Shown: in pieces, positions 43,726 to 55,822 of the stretch
How the letters are laid out: every line of letters starts with the position of its first letter
How positions within the stretch are numbered: position 1 is the stretch's first letter
Assembly: GCA_903813345.2 (NCBI GenBank)
Contig: CAIIXF020000011.1
Coordinates: forward strand, 11,692,842-11,756,841
Source of the DNA: Owenia fusiformis
Lineage: Eukaryota > Annelida > Polychaeta > Sabellida > Oweniidae
DNA: 64,000 bases
Direction: 5' to 3'
The notes under the pieces: model-generated
The model's database searches: none
The model's input: the letters and a program-made list of their open reading frames with translations, nothing else
What the model was told of the DNA's origin: nothing
Translations under genes and position numbers: made by a program

Positions 43726-44029
43726 GGATTTGCTTTATAATTGTTTACCCAACTTTTTAAGCACTAGTGGTCTGCAAGTGATAAAGTGCGAAGTAAAAAA
43801 TATGGTTCGAATCGAGGATGCCATTGGGCATAATGTGTTTACAGGTGTGTACACTCTCGTGCTAATTTGTAACCGTATCAAAGCCAACATGGGAACGTAC
43901 ACCGAGACGATCCTGAAGGCCTATCATACTTATGTCTTACATATGTTCGCTAATTCCTTAGTCTGCTTATTGGCATTTGGTTTCTTGATAAAAGAGCAAA
44001 TCGTGACTGACACTGCAATAATACAATAA
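43726..44029 (+). CDS. weak candidate terminal exon after a CTCTCTCAG acceptor
   Basis: A pyrimidine tract and CAG (ending 43725) precede an open frame of about 100 codons. It includes ICNRIKANMGTYTETILKAY and then a hydrophobic MFANSLVCLLAFGFL stretch before TAA. Middle codons favour G/C-ending forms (GAG, ATC, AAC, ACG, CTG, AAG), unlike the flanks, which suggests coding. I do not recognise the protein. Confidence 0.25.
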
Positions 44030-46840
44030 TCACTGCGCCCAATTTTTAATTATTTCCAATTCAGCTGGAGCAATCGGGAGCATGTAAAAGTATTATGGCC
44101 AATCATGGCCAATGTTATGGGGAATATCATTCATATTAAAAATATTTTCAGAAACAGACAGAAGTAGATCTCAAGCCGTGGTTTATCGTCTAATTATTAT
44201 GCATTAAATTTATTGTCTTTATCGAATTTGTTATGATTGTCTGCCCTACTTAGACGCTGACGAAGGTCACCAAGAAAGTCAAGTATAAAGGAAACGATAA
44301 CTATGGTTACACAGCAGTTCTGAATACCCCTCAATTGCTGAACGATTATGCAAAATGATTTTATGGCTACAGATAAAGTGCAAGTGCGATCATCTTTCCG
44401 TTGCATCATACTTGAACGCTGAGGACGCGAGATGAATATTCAAAACCCACTTTGGTATGAAACTTATGAATATGGATGCGTTCACTTATCTAAAGTGCGA
44501 GATCTTTACGATATGAAAAGGCCTGTGAGAAACGTTGGGATGATTTGAAGGGCGAAACTTTTTTCAATTATTATTGGATGGACTACTACACGCGATTCTG
44601 TCTTTTGAGGGACAGTGCTACAGATTAATCCTATTAAAACTATTGAAAGAACATCGAAAATAAATTGGATTACTTTCCACCTATATTCGTTATAGTATCA
44701 TAACATGGGGAAACACAGAAGTCTTAGTAAAAGTGTATCTAGGGGTTTAGAAAATGCTTGTTAAATGAACCAGTTGTTGATTTCCGAAATCCCCGGTTGG
44801 TTAAGATCGTAGAATGGCGTTTACTGATGTGACATTCCCTGACCACAATGGAATACGCTAATCAGTTTACTTTCACGTCAAATAGTAATTAAGTAGAGTA
44901 CACGAATGGCGAAAACTAGAGATTAGTCTACCAAAGAAAGGAATTAATAAATACTGGTAAGTTGTTGTTTTTTCATTGTCAAAGCACTTAGACATGTTCT
45001 CTAAAAGGTAATTACAGATGAGTGAGACCTCGAAATAATCTATGATTGACTTAATGGGATTTAGGAAAATGCTTATTGTTACTTATAAATAATTCAAATT
45101 GCTCGTTTGCGTAAACCTTGGTGTATTTAAGGTATATTAATGATTTTCATTAGAGCAAGCCTCGCTGAAAATAAGGAATGAATTCATATTCTACACGAAT
45201 GTGTTTCTGACACGTATTTGGAATGCAAATTTTGACTTGCTCACGCAAGGTCAAACTTATTTTCATCTTTGGCATTACAAATTATCGAAGATATTTGTGA
45301 TAGTTATTTTTACTACCACCTACTTATTTCATACATTCTTATGAAATGTCAAAGTTAATGTATTCAATTATAATCAGTGTTTGGATACGTATTCATTATA
45401 TTCATGCTTATGTCTAAAGCAAAAGAGTACAGGGGTATAACTGCATGTATACTTGCTATCTTTATCTAAATTATTAATACCACACAAAGCAGTAAACCTT
45501 AAAAGGCTGTTTGAAGTGTTGTAGTTATTGTTTTTCCATTTATATTCTTGTGAACACGAAGGCTATCCTACAATGTTGACTATTTGCTGATACAATATAA
45601 ATGATCATCGCCCTCTGAAGGGTCACGGTTATCACAAATGGCGGCATTGTTCTAGACTCAAAGACAGGTTAGAATATAAATTGGTTCTCTTTCCCTTACA
45701 CTTTACATTTCAAGGTTTGTATTTCGTTTAATGTTTTAATCGTTGGGTTTTCAGTTTATATCATTTCTGGGGTTTAAGTGCGCCTGTGTTGGCTTCAAAG
45801 ATTGTTCTAGCGCTTCATGCAAAGCTCTGTATGTTTGTGGGAATGGTAATTTCTAGTGGTGTCATTTGCTAAGTAAAACGCTTCTATACGAGTAGGCACA
45901 CCCGTTAACTTTTCAATTGTGAAAGGTCCATACCTTGGGAATCCGAGATGACCATATGGTCCTGCTTCCATTCACGAATACTCTAGTGTAACGCCAATAA
46001 TTACATTACAGTCATATCTCTATACATTAATCCAATGGATTATTAGATAAAACACATTAATCCAACAATTAGTAATCATTGATGTTCCTGCTTATCTATC
46101 TTCAACAAAATGACCCCTCTGGACCTTTAGATTTATTATTCCTGTACGGAACACACTCCCAGTGATGGTTCCGATATTAGATTCTAATCAAGTATCAACA
46201 AACAAAACCTCGTGAATGGAGATCGTTTACATTCAAATAAATGATTGTTTGAAGGTGAGCTTGGCTATGGTGAAGTTTGAACGTAACAGAGACAATGCTA
46301 TCCTAATATATACAATCAAACGAAGAAATGAGACAATTCTGGTTAAAGCTGAAGTATAATGTTAGGTTTTAAAACGCCCTTGGGACTAGTAAGCTGAAGT
46401 ATTATTCAGATGATAACATTGAAAACTACTATTACAACATTGTCAAAATCATTATCATTGATGCGAAAGAACATGGCGACATCGGAAATAAATCAACCTC
46501 TCTAATGAATATATCCTTATTTGAATAGATTCTCGCGAAATTGAAATACAAGTCGTTTTTCTAATTCTTAAGGATCATAATCCAATATCAATGTCAGGAT
46601 GATAGCATTATGGCAAAGTAGAAAACACTGCACCTTTTCATAACAATCCCTACGTGGTCGACCAGAGCGTAGGCGAAATATATCCCATCTTATATGCAGA
46701 TGTTACAATAAAGACAACTCTGTGTCAGAAAACATGCTCTTAAACTGCATAAATCAGCGCATTACAGTATAACATCTTTAAATTGTTCCAGTCATTCCTG
46801 TAACAAAGAATGTGACTTTGAGGCTCAACTACTGTAGATA
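44030..46840. other. non-coding stretch, nothing recognised
   Basis: 2.8 kb of AT-rich sequence without supported exons, RNA genes or repeat boundaries. A YY1-like AAATGGCGGCATT occurs near 45637. Confidence 0.4.
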
Positions 46841-46945
46841 CATCCTCCGAACACAGGCCTCCAGAACTCGTACCTCCTTCTTCTTCTGGAAGAAGGAAGG
46901 AACTTTGTGGATGATGTCTTGAACCCTGCGTTCGGAGGATGCTGT
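46841..46945. repeat. hairpin of inverted ATCCTCCGAAC repeats
   Basis: ACATCCTCCGAACACAGG (46840) pairs with CCTGCGTTCGGAGGATG (46925), and an inner pair CCTTCTTCTTC/GAAGAAGGAAGG lies between. The minus strand is open across it, but the symmetry argues for a structured repeat rather than an exon. Confidence 0.6.
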
Positions 46946-47285
46946 AGATAAAATGATCAAGAGTCAATGGTGTTTAGTCAATGATTGCCGTTTGCCTTAT
47001 CTAACGATATTTTAATTATTGATTCGAAACTATCTTTGAGACAAAAGAGGATTTGGTCACACACTCAATGGGATTGATCTGTCCATCACTGATCGATCGA
47101 TGGGTCGATAAGTAATCATGAGAAACAAAGAATCACATGTCAGCATATATATTGACTATGTCGATCAACATTCTACACTGATATGTCGTTGGATCAAGGG
47201 TAGTCCCCCTAAGAACAACTCCGGCAACACACGTTGGAATTCTCAATTACATGTATTATCCATGATGATCTCCACTTCACTCGAA

Positions 47286-48259
47286 CTGTATAGCTATCGT
47301 TGGACCAAGAGATCATAAGCCCTGTGAACAAAGTAACACATATTTTCAAATGTCTTGGCTTATCTATTGAAGTACTACTTTATTGACCACAAACATGAGA
47401 ACACATGAAAAAAGGTTCCCAAAATGGCTTGGCTTATCCATTAATTTAAAAGTATTATTTTACTGACCGTAACGGTCACATCACTGGTATGGTGTCATTG
47501 GACCAAATGAAAACATGAGAACACGTGAACAAAGGTTCTCAAGATGGCTTGGTTTATCCATTAAAGTATTATTTTACTGATCGTAACGGTCACATCACTG
47601 GTATGGTGTCATTGGACCAAATGAAAACATGAGAACACGTGAACAAAGGTTCCCAAAATGGCTTGGTTTATCCATTAAAGTATTATTTTACTGATCGTAA
47701 CGGTCACATCACTGGTATGGTGTCATTGGACCAAATGAAAACATGAGAACACGTGAACAAAGGTTCCCAAAATGGCTTGGTTTATCCATTAAAGTATTAT
47801 TTTACTGATCGTAACGGTCACATCACTGGTATGGTGTCATTGGACCAAATGAAAACATGAGAACACGTGAACAAAGGTTCCCAAAATGGCTTGGTTTATC
47901 CATTAAAGTATTATTTTACTGATCGTAACGGTCACATCACTGGTATGGTGTCATTGGACCAAATGAAAACATGAGAACACGTGAACAAAGGTTCCCAAAA
48001 TGGCTTGGTTTATCCATTAAAGTATTATTTTACTGATCGTAACGGTCACATCACTGGTATGGTGTCATTGGACCAAATGAAAACATGAGAATACGTGAAC
48101 AAAGGTTCCCAAAATGGCTCGGCTTATCTAATACCCTTTGCATTCGTTTGACTTCACTTCTTAAAAGAGAGCTTCGTCGTAGTTTAACTAGACGCTGCGC
48201 GCAGGGTATTTATCTAATAAAGTATAATTTTACTGATCGTAACGCTCACATCACTGGTA
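47286..48259. repeat. 114-bp satellite, about eight units
   Basis: Units contain GTAACGGTCACATCACTGGT, GTGTCATTGGACCAAATG and AACAAAGGTTCCCAAAATGG at a constant 114-bp step (for example 47471, 47585, 47699). The five central units are nearly identical; the first units (before about 47460) are diverged. The last unit is broken by an insertion (48133-48209). Every frame has stops, so it is not a coding repeat. Confidence 0.9.
48133..48209. mobile_element. 77-bp insertion flanked by 9-bp direct repeats
   Basis: Compared with its sister units, the last 114-bp unit has extra DNA beginning ACCCTTTGCATTCG and ending CGCAGGGTAT. TTATCTAAT borders it on both sides (48124-48132, 48210-48218). ACCCT/AGGGT tips are complementary. 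A 9-bp duplication is the MuDR-like size, but the body is too short to classify. Confidence 0.55.
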
Positions 48260-48261
48260 TA

Positions 48262-49117
48262 CACCCTATGCAGACAGAGCCTGTGGGAAATATTGGGTGC
48301 GGCGCAAATGAGCGGAGGGTGCGGAGCTAACGGTCATTTTTGAATTTAAAATTGGGATATTTCTGAAACTAAGCCGTTTTGGGACTTCAAATATACCAAG
48401 ATATGTGTATTTGACACCAAATATCAATAAAATTGTGAAAATAGTAGTGCAATTCATTTTATAGCGACGCAGTATGCCTTAAACATTTCCCAAACCTATA
48501 TATTTTGAGACTATCCTTTTAATACTGCGTCCCCAGCATTCATAAAAAATGGTGTTCAAGATACACTACCCATGCAAATTATTTTTGCATCTTGGAAGCC
48601 AGGCAGTACATGTATCTGTGTGATTTTATGAAAATTCGGAAATGTTCTTCAGATATGAGCCCCCTCTAAATATTGGGTTCGGAGGTACGTTTATGGAGCT
48701 CATCCGCACCCAATATTTAGAGGGGGCTCTATCTGAAAAACAATTTCCGAATTTTTATAAAATCACACAGATACTGCCTGGCTTCCAAGATGCAAAAATA
48801 ATTTGTATAGATAGCGTACCTTGAACACCATTTTTATGAATGCTGGGGACTCAGTATTAAAAGGATAATTTCAAAATATATAGGTCTGGGAAATGTTTAA
48901 TGCATAATGCGTCGCTATAAAATGAATTGCACTACTATTTTCACAATTTTATTGATATTTGGTGTCAAATACACATATCTTGGTATATTTGAAGTCCCAA
49001 AACGGCTTAGTTTCAGAAATATCCCAATTTTAAATTCAAAAATGACCGTTAGCTCCGCACCCTCCGCTCATTTGCGCCGCACCCAATATTTCCCACAGGC
49101 TCTGTCTGCATAGGGTG
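48262..49117. mobile_element. 856-bp fold-back with ~410-bp nearly identical arms
   Basis: Ends CACCCTATGCAGACAGAGCC and GCTCTGTCTGCATAGGGTG. Over the outer 190 bp both arms encode the same 63-residue reading (starting MNCTTIFTILLIFGVKYTYL) on opposite strands, so they are essentially identical there. Near the centre, CCCCCTCTAAATATTGGGT pairs with ACCCAATATTTAGAGGGGG across about 35 nt. No target duplication is obvious. It directly follows the 114-bp satellite. Confidence 0.85.
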
Positions 49118-49594
49118 ATTACACTAGTTTTATTCTAGCTTAATAATGTCACTTGCTGGCTCCAAAAATCTATCGCTTTTTCTGCTTCATATATGCTCAA
49201 GATCAAAACGATGTCGTATAAAACAGTTATTTTACATTTATTGCGACAAAGAATTACATTTTAAATTGCAATGACATTAAAACATGAATGTCAAACCTAC
49301 ATTGATAATCCAACAAGAGGCTTCCGTTTAAATTGTTACATTTGACGCTAATCAATAGTCGGTAATCAAGTAAAAGTTGAGAGTTGCATTTACCACCAAT
49401 AAGTACAGCCCATTTACCAAAATTTGATTTGTATTGACAAAATTGAAGTCAAGATATTCGTCTCTTATACTTTTATTCACCTAAATCATCATCAAAATCA
49501 AACTCTTAAGCAAATACTTATCATCAACTCGTCTTGTGAGTATTCGTCCGCCCCTTTAAATTTACCCACCCGCAGGGACAGAACCCATGTTTCC
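49118..49594. other. non-coding stretch, nothing recognised
   Basis: AT-rich unique sequence between the fold-back and the minus-strand candidate exon. Confidence 0.4.
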
Positions 49595-49876
49595 CTAACT
49601 ACTAACAAGTGCTATATCATCGGCGCAATCACACGATGGAATCTTAGGCGATAATTGGTACGAGTGAGCTGAATTCTGAGATAAACCACCAGTGAGAGAT
49701 GAATGATACCAGGATGGGGGTATCTCTGGAGGAAATTGTTGCCTCTCGTTCAGAACTATGCTCATATATTTTTTCTCTTTTGTGTCAATTGAATGATAGA
49801 CGCTAAATCCTCCATTGAGGTACCCACGAGAGATGTTCTTCATTATCAGATCCTTTTGTAAACTGGCTAGTTTGAC
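49595..49876 (-). CDS. weak candidate C-terminal exon, minus strand
   Basis: The minus-strand frame reads about 90 codons, including GYLNGGFSVYHSIDTKEKKY, ERQQFPPEIPPSWYHSSL and DCADDIALVSS before TAG. The composition is balanced and hydrophilic, with a Pro-rich PPEIPPSWY stretch like an unstructured tail. The frame opens at a stop near 49877; an acceptor there (TTTTAAG) is weak. I do not recognise the family. Confidence 0.3.
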   Translation of the reverse strand, partial: VKLASLQKDLIMKNISRGYLNGGFSVYHSIDTKEKKYMSIVLNERQQFPPEIPPSWYHSSLTGGLSQNSAHSYQLSPKIPSCDCADDIALVSS

Positions 49877-51115
49877 TTAAAACCTTCAACTGGGTTTCAG
49901 TTGTGTGGCATTTATAATGTATAACTTATCGAAGAAAAAATGATTCAATGAAAACTAGGTATTTGTGACTTATTCCATGTGTAGTATAGCGTGTTTAGAA
50001 AATTAAAATCAATTCATTTTATCGGCACATCATTGCGTTTCTGACAGGATGGAAGTTATCAAAATAGAATTGAATCTGGTCAAAACGACATTGATTATGT
50101 CTTAATAGTGCAATCTGTTATTTTATATCTACTAAATTAGCATACTTGAGTTTAGAACTGCATGCGATCTGCTAGAACACATTGTAGTTGATGCTACGAA
50201 ACTGCGTGTGGTGTCTAGCTCTGTAATATTGTTCATTACTGACATTCCACTTAACTCGACCATGAAAATCTTTATGGCGTTTGCATCTACCCATCTTTGC
50301 ACACAGCAGGACTAAATGTTTAATTAAACAATGGTTCATTGAAAGTATCAGTAGTTCACTTGGCACAAATTCTCAGTGGCTCAGTCGCTAAAACTATTTG
50401 AAATGGTATAATAATGAAACTCCATGAAAAGGCGATATGAAAATTGATCCATAAATCTAATGAACTTTGAAGTCTTGAGGAACTTTTTCGTATATCCCAA
50501 ATTAGCCACCTAGTGGTGAAACTATACGTTAACTCTGGTACCTTGGTACCTTGGTAATTGCAGGTAAAACACAATGGATGAAAAATTGAACATTCGAAAC
50601 AACACAACTTCACCATCATTTGAGCAGAGACATATAAAAATTGTTTTTGTAATGCCTCTGATTCGTTTGTTTCTAGAAATCGTTACGACATTGCAAGTTT
50701 ACGACATATTTGAAAACAGAGCACCTTGAATGGTGCTAGCGTCTGATGTGAGGGAAGATATATTGCAGTTAAGTAGACACAGAGATAGATTTTAAAGATG
50801 TCTAGTTTTGTGATATTTTTATTAGGTTATCTAACTTACTTTTGCGATTTGTTGTGTACAGCTTTTTAAGTATAACCTGGAGACCCACTACATTAGAGAG
50901 AAACGTGGGTACAAATAAAGTTCATGTGATTTTTGTGAAGTAAATCGCGGACAAATGTCCTTTCTTATTTTATCATATACCATTTATGGTACATGGTATT
51001 TAAAAGATATTGGGAATATCATGGAAAATAAAGTGAAAATACATTAAATTGTCAGATTTTTCTTCAAACAAACACAAACATGCGCATGTTCAATAGAAAA
51101 ACTACATGTACAGTA
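49877..51115. other. non-coding stretch, nothing recognised
   Basis: Minus-strand frames at 50172-50619 look random in composition and have no splice support. Confidence 0.4.
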
Positions 51116-51854
51116 CGAGGCCCGATCAGAAAGTTTCTTACCTGATTCTCTCATTTGTTTTGTTTATTGCGATTTTAACACATTATACATGCGCCAATGC
51201 TTGTAAGAAGATGACATATAGGATCTATTGATTGAATTAAATGAGATTTGCACAAAATACAAATGTTTCTCAATTTAAAATCAGGTAAGGTGAAGCAGCT
51301 GTCTGGATGGTCATTTCATACCATTCGATTCATTGATACTCGTAAGGGTCATATGAAGACTTTTGCATGCCTTAAATGCCTTGGACATAATCACGTCCTG
51401 CAGCAAGTGACACGATCTCTGAATACACGAAGGAAATGTCATTGAATCAGATATTTTGTAGAGGCTGCTATTGAAAGCTTCAATTATTGATTCATTGTCC
51501 TCAAATTTCAATCCGTGAAGAGGCTTTTTCGCCTCGGGAAACAATAAGTAATCGCACGGTGCTAGGTCTGGCGAATAAGGAGATTGAGGGAGTCACTCAC
51601 TGATGAAACAAGTGTGTATGTGACTGCTATTTGAGACAAAGAAAGTGAAGCTCAGTTAAAAATGAAGCTGATCTACCCTCCCTTAAATTTGGTCGCCATG
51701 ATAACCTCTTCATCAACAGTAAACATTAATGGCCCAAAATAATGTGCACATACCAAAGCTAATTGGTGTAAGCATAATCTGTTAAAAAATCATCTCAAGA
51801 AGTAAAGAAATAAAAATGAGAGCATTTGGGAAGAAACTTTCTGCTCTGGCCTCG
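51116..51854. mobile_element. mariner element remnant, CGAGGCCCGATCAGAAAG ends
   Basis: CGAGGCCCGATCAGAAAGTT at the left mirrors AACTTTCTGCTCTGGCCTCG at the right, with TA outside (51114-51115, 51855-51856). The element is deleted internally and retains the 3' half of a minus-strand transposase gene. Confidence 0.85.
51311..51595 (-). pseudogene. mariner transposase C-terminal third
   Basis: Minus-strand reading begins near 51595 with PQSPYSPDLAPCDYLLFPEA, the mariner signature block that holds the third catalytic aspartate (PCDY) of the DD34D triad. It continues KKPLHGLKFEDNESIIEAFN and ends near SFHTIRF-equivalent sequence by 51311. The first two catalytic aspartates are absent from the element. 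Related to, but distinct from, the other mariner lineages in this window. Confidence 0.75.
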
Positions 51855-51856
51855 TA

Positions 51857-52412
51857 TAGTTATCCTCTGCGAACGTGTTAAAGAGAATTCTAACGCCATT
51901 CTATTCAAAAGCACTGTGTTATTTCAACCACGGGAGGGGTATACAGTGCGTAATTGACGAGACTGATCTAACCTTCATCAGTCTCTGCCTACTAACATCG
52001 ATTAACACTGTCCAGGTTATAACTTCAGGTATTCCATTAACAAGCATACAGGTATATGCCCCAGGTGCCTCATGATCAAGGCAAACACAAGTATAACACG
52101 CCAATTTGGGAATCGAATTACATTTTCTCTTGTTCAAGTATACAATAATGTCGTACGGCATCATAACTCATTCGTCAAGGGTTTCAATTGCTCAATTAAT
52201 TTTACTACTGGCTTATTGAATCATTCTAAGTGTTCTCTGAGATTACTTATATTTTGATAGAAACAGAGTTAAGATTGGAATGATTTGCTCTATTTCGATT
52301 CATAAATGTTCGATCTGACATTTATTTAACTTAAAATTCAGTTTTCATGACCATTTAATCATTTCATCGATGTATCACATATCTGCCACCATATGTTTAG
52401 GCCACTGTTTTT
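51857..52412. other. non-coding stretch, nothing recognised
   Basis: Overlapping open frames on both strands at 51875-52164 have no start, splice or family support. Confidence 0.35.
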
Positions 52413-53100
52413 ATGTCACCACCAAAAAGTGGTGACATATTGGGGTGGTCTCCGTTTTTTTGACGGCGGTTGGTGGTTGGCGGTTGGCGATCGGCGTCTG
52501 TAACAAATTCTTAAAACTTCTAATAACTTAACAAATACTGTTTAGACTGACTTCAATTTTTTCAAAATCATCTACATGTTTTCAGAAGTTCAAATCTGAC
52601 TTTATATTCAAGATTTGACCTTCAATGACCTTTTCAAGGTCAAAAAAGGTCAAAAAGATATTTTTCAACCTGCTTCAAATTGACCATTTTTTCAAAATCA
52701 TCTACAAGTTATCAGAAGCTTAAATCTGACTTTTGATTTCAGATTTGACCTTCAATGACCTTCTCATCAAGGTGAAAAAGGTATTTTTTCAACTTGCTTC
52801 AAATTGACCAATTCTTTTCAAAATCATCTACAAGTTCTCAACAGTTCAAGTCTGACAATAGATTTGACCTTCAATGACATTCTCAAGGTCAAACGATGAC
52901 ATTCTCAAGGTCAAAATGGTCTTTTTTCATCTTGCTTCAAACTGACCAATTTTTTTCAAAACCATCTACATGTTCTCAGAAGTTCAAATTTGACTTTAGA
53001 TTTGAGATTACACCTTAAATGACCTTATCAGGATCAAAAAAGGTCTTTTTTCAACTTGCTTCAAATTGACCAGTCAATTTTTTATAGTTGGTGACATTTT
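52413..53100. repeat. hairpin-led repeat with ~125-bp units rich in AGGTCA half-sites
   Basis: A hairpin ATGTCACCAC/GTGGTGACAT (52413-52438) and a GGCGGTTGG-rich lead (52456-52500) precede about four units of about 125-130 bp (52545-53085). Each unit holds TTCAAAATCATCTACA, then TTTGACCTTCAATGACC and TCAAGGTCAAAA. The layout (terminal hairpin plus internal minisatellite) resembles some non-autonomous Helitron-like elements, but no diagnostic 5' TC or 3' CTRR end was proven. Confidence 0.7.
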
Positions 53101-53166
53101 GTCTTGTCATTCACCCCTGCAATTGATGCCAATGACTCCATTCTCTTTGTCACAAAATGCAACTAT

Positions 53167-55822
53167 GAATACCATGAATTAAACCAAGTTAGATAATATA
53201 GGCCTACATATGCCATGAACTAAAACAAGTTAGATAATAGAGGCCTATATATGCCATGAATTAAAACAAGTTAGATAATATAGGCCTACATATGCCATGA
53301 ATTAAAACAAGTTAGATAATAAAGGCCTATATATGCCATGAACTAAAACAAGTTAGATAATATAGGCCTACATATGCCATGAATTAAAACAAGTTAGATA
53401 ATAAAGGCCTATATATGCCATGAACTAAAACAAGTTAGATAATATAGGCCTACATATGCCATGAATTAAAACAAGTTAGATAATATAGGCCTATATATGC
53501 CATGAATTGAAACAAGTTAGATAATATAGGCCTACATAAGCCATGAATTAAAACAAGTTCGATAATATTAGGCCTATATATGCCATGAATTAAAACAAGT
53601 TAGATAATATAGGCCTACATATGCCATGAATTAAAACAAGTTAGATAATATAGGCCTACATAAGCCATGAATTAAAACAAGTTAGATAATATAGGCCTAC
53701 ATATGCCATGAATTAAAACAAGTTAGATAATATAGTCCTACATATACCATGAATTAAAACAAGTTAGATAATATAGGCCTACATATGCCATGAATTAAAA
53801 CAAGTTAGATAATAAAGGCCTATATATGCCATGAACTAAAACAAGTTAGATAATATAGGCCTACATATGCCATGAATTAAAACAAGTTAGATAATAAAGT
53901 CCTATATATGCCATGAACTAAAACAAGTTAGATAATATAGGCCTACATATGCCATGAATTAAAACAAATTAGATAATATAGGCCTATATATGCCATGAAT
54001 TGAAACAAGTTAGATAATATAGGCCTACATAAGCCATGAATTAAAACAAGTTCGATAATATAGGCCTATATATGCCATGAATTAAAACAAGTTAGATAAT
54101 ATAGGCCTACATATGCCATGAATTAAAACAAGTTAGATAATATAGGCCTACATAAGCCATGAATTAAAACAAGTTAGATAATATAGGCCTATATATGCCA
54201 TGAATTAAAACAAGTTAGATAATATAGTCCTACATAAGCCATGAATTAAAACAAGTTAGATAATATAGGCCTACATATGCCATGAATTAAAACAAGTTAG
54301 ATAATAAAGGCCTATATATGCCATGAACTAAAACAAGTTAGATAATATAGGCCTACATATGCCATGAATTAAAACAAGTTAGATAATATAGGCCTATATA
54401 TGCCATGAATTGAAACAATTAAGATAATAAAGGCCTATATATGCCATGAATTAAAACAAGTTAGATAATATAGGTCTACATATGCCATGAATTAAAACAA
54501 GTTAGATAATATAGGCCTATATATGCCATGAATTAAAACAAGTTAGATAATATAGGTCTACATATGCCATGAATTAAAACAAGTTAGATAATATTGGCCT
54601 ATATATGCCATGAACTATAACAAGTTAGATAATAAAGGCCTATATATGCCATGAATTAAAACAATTTAGATAACATAGGCCTACATAAGCCATGAATTAA
54701 AACAAGTTAGATAATATAGGCCTATATATGCCATAAATTAAAACAATTTAGATAACATAGGCCTACATATGCCATGAATTAAAACAAGATAGATAGCATA
54801 GGCCTACATATGCCATGAATTAAAAAAAGTTAGATAACATAGGCCTACATATGCCATGAATTAAAACAATTTAGATAACATAGGCCTACATAAGCCATGA
54901 ATTAAAACAAGTTACATAACATAGGCCTACATATGCCATGAATTAAAACAATTTAGATAACATAGGCCTACATTTGCCATGAATTGAAACAAGATAGATA
55001 GCAGAGGCCTACATAAGCCATGAATTAAAACAATTTAGATAACATAGGCCTACATAAGCCATGAATTAAAACAAGTTAGATAATATAGGCCTCCATATGC
55101 CATGAATTAAAACAATTTAGATAATATAGGCCTACATTTGCCATGAATTGAAACAAGATAGATAGCATAGGCCTATATAAGCCATGAATTAAAAAAGTTA
55201 GATATCATAGGCCTACATATACCATGAATTAAAACAAGTTAGATAACATAGGCCTACATAAGTCATGAATTAAAACAATTTAGATAACATAGGCCTACAT
55301 TTGCCATGAATTAAAACAAGATAGATAGCATAGGCCTACATATACTATGAATTAAAACAAGATAGATAGCATAGGCCTACATATACCATGAATTAAAACA
55401 ATTTAGATAATATAGGCCTACATTTGCCATGAATTAAAACAAGATAGATAGCATAGGCCTACATAAGCCATGAATTAAAACAAGATAGATAGCACAGGCC
55501 TACATATACCATGAATTAAAACAATTTAGATAATATAGGCCTACATTTGCCATGAATTAAAACAAGATAGATAGCATAGGCCTACATATGCCATGAATTA
55601 AAACAAGATAGATAGCATAGGCCTATATATGCCATGAATTAAAACAAGTTAGATAATATAGGCCTATATATGCCATGAATTAAAACAAGTTAGATTATAT
55701 AGGCCTATATATGCCATGAATTAAAACAATTTAGATAATATTGGCCTACATTTGCCATGAATTAAAACAAGATAGATAGCATAGGCCTACATATACCATG
55801 AATTAAAACAAGTTAGATAATA
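53167..55822. repeat. 41-bp satellite array, about 65 units
   Basis: The unit reads ATAGGCCTACATATGCCATG then AATTAAAACAAGTTAGATAAT. The 2656-bp array is close to 65 x 41 bp. The first two-thirds are mostly GTTAGATAATA units, with local alternation of AACTAAAA/AATTAAAA and of TATAGGCC/AAAGGCC that hints at 82-bp dimers. From about 54660 units with TTTAGATAACATAGG and AGATAGATAGCATAGG dominate. Nearly every unit keeps the AGGCCT palindrome. Confidence 0.95.

Noticed and set aside
43801-43815. GGTTCGAATCG, a tRNA B-box-like word with an A-box-like AAGCACTAGTGG upstream
   Set aside because: No cloverleaf, acceptor stem or anticodon arm can be drawn, and no SINE tail follows.
46216-46254. ATG frame MEIVYIQINDCLK ending at a GTGAGC donor
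   Set aside because: Ends in phase 0 and has weak coding character; not consistent with the other candidates.
47286-48259. 114-bp satellite as a coding repeat (114 is a multiple of 3)
   Set aside because: Every reading frame of the unit contains a stop codon.
53167-55822. 41-bp array as a CRISPR
   Set aside because: Units are directly abutting with no unique spacers, and the genome is eukaryotic.
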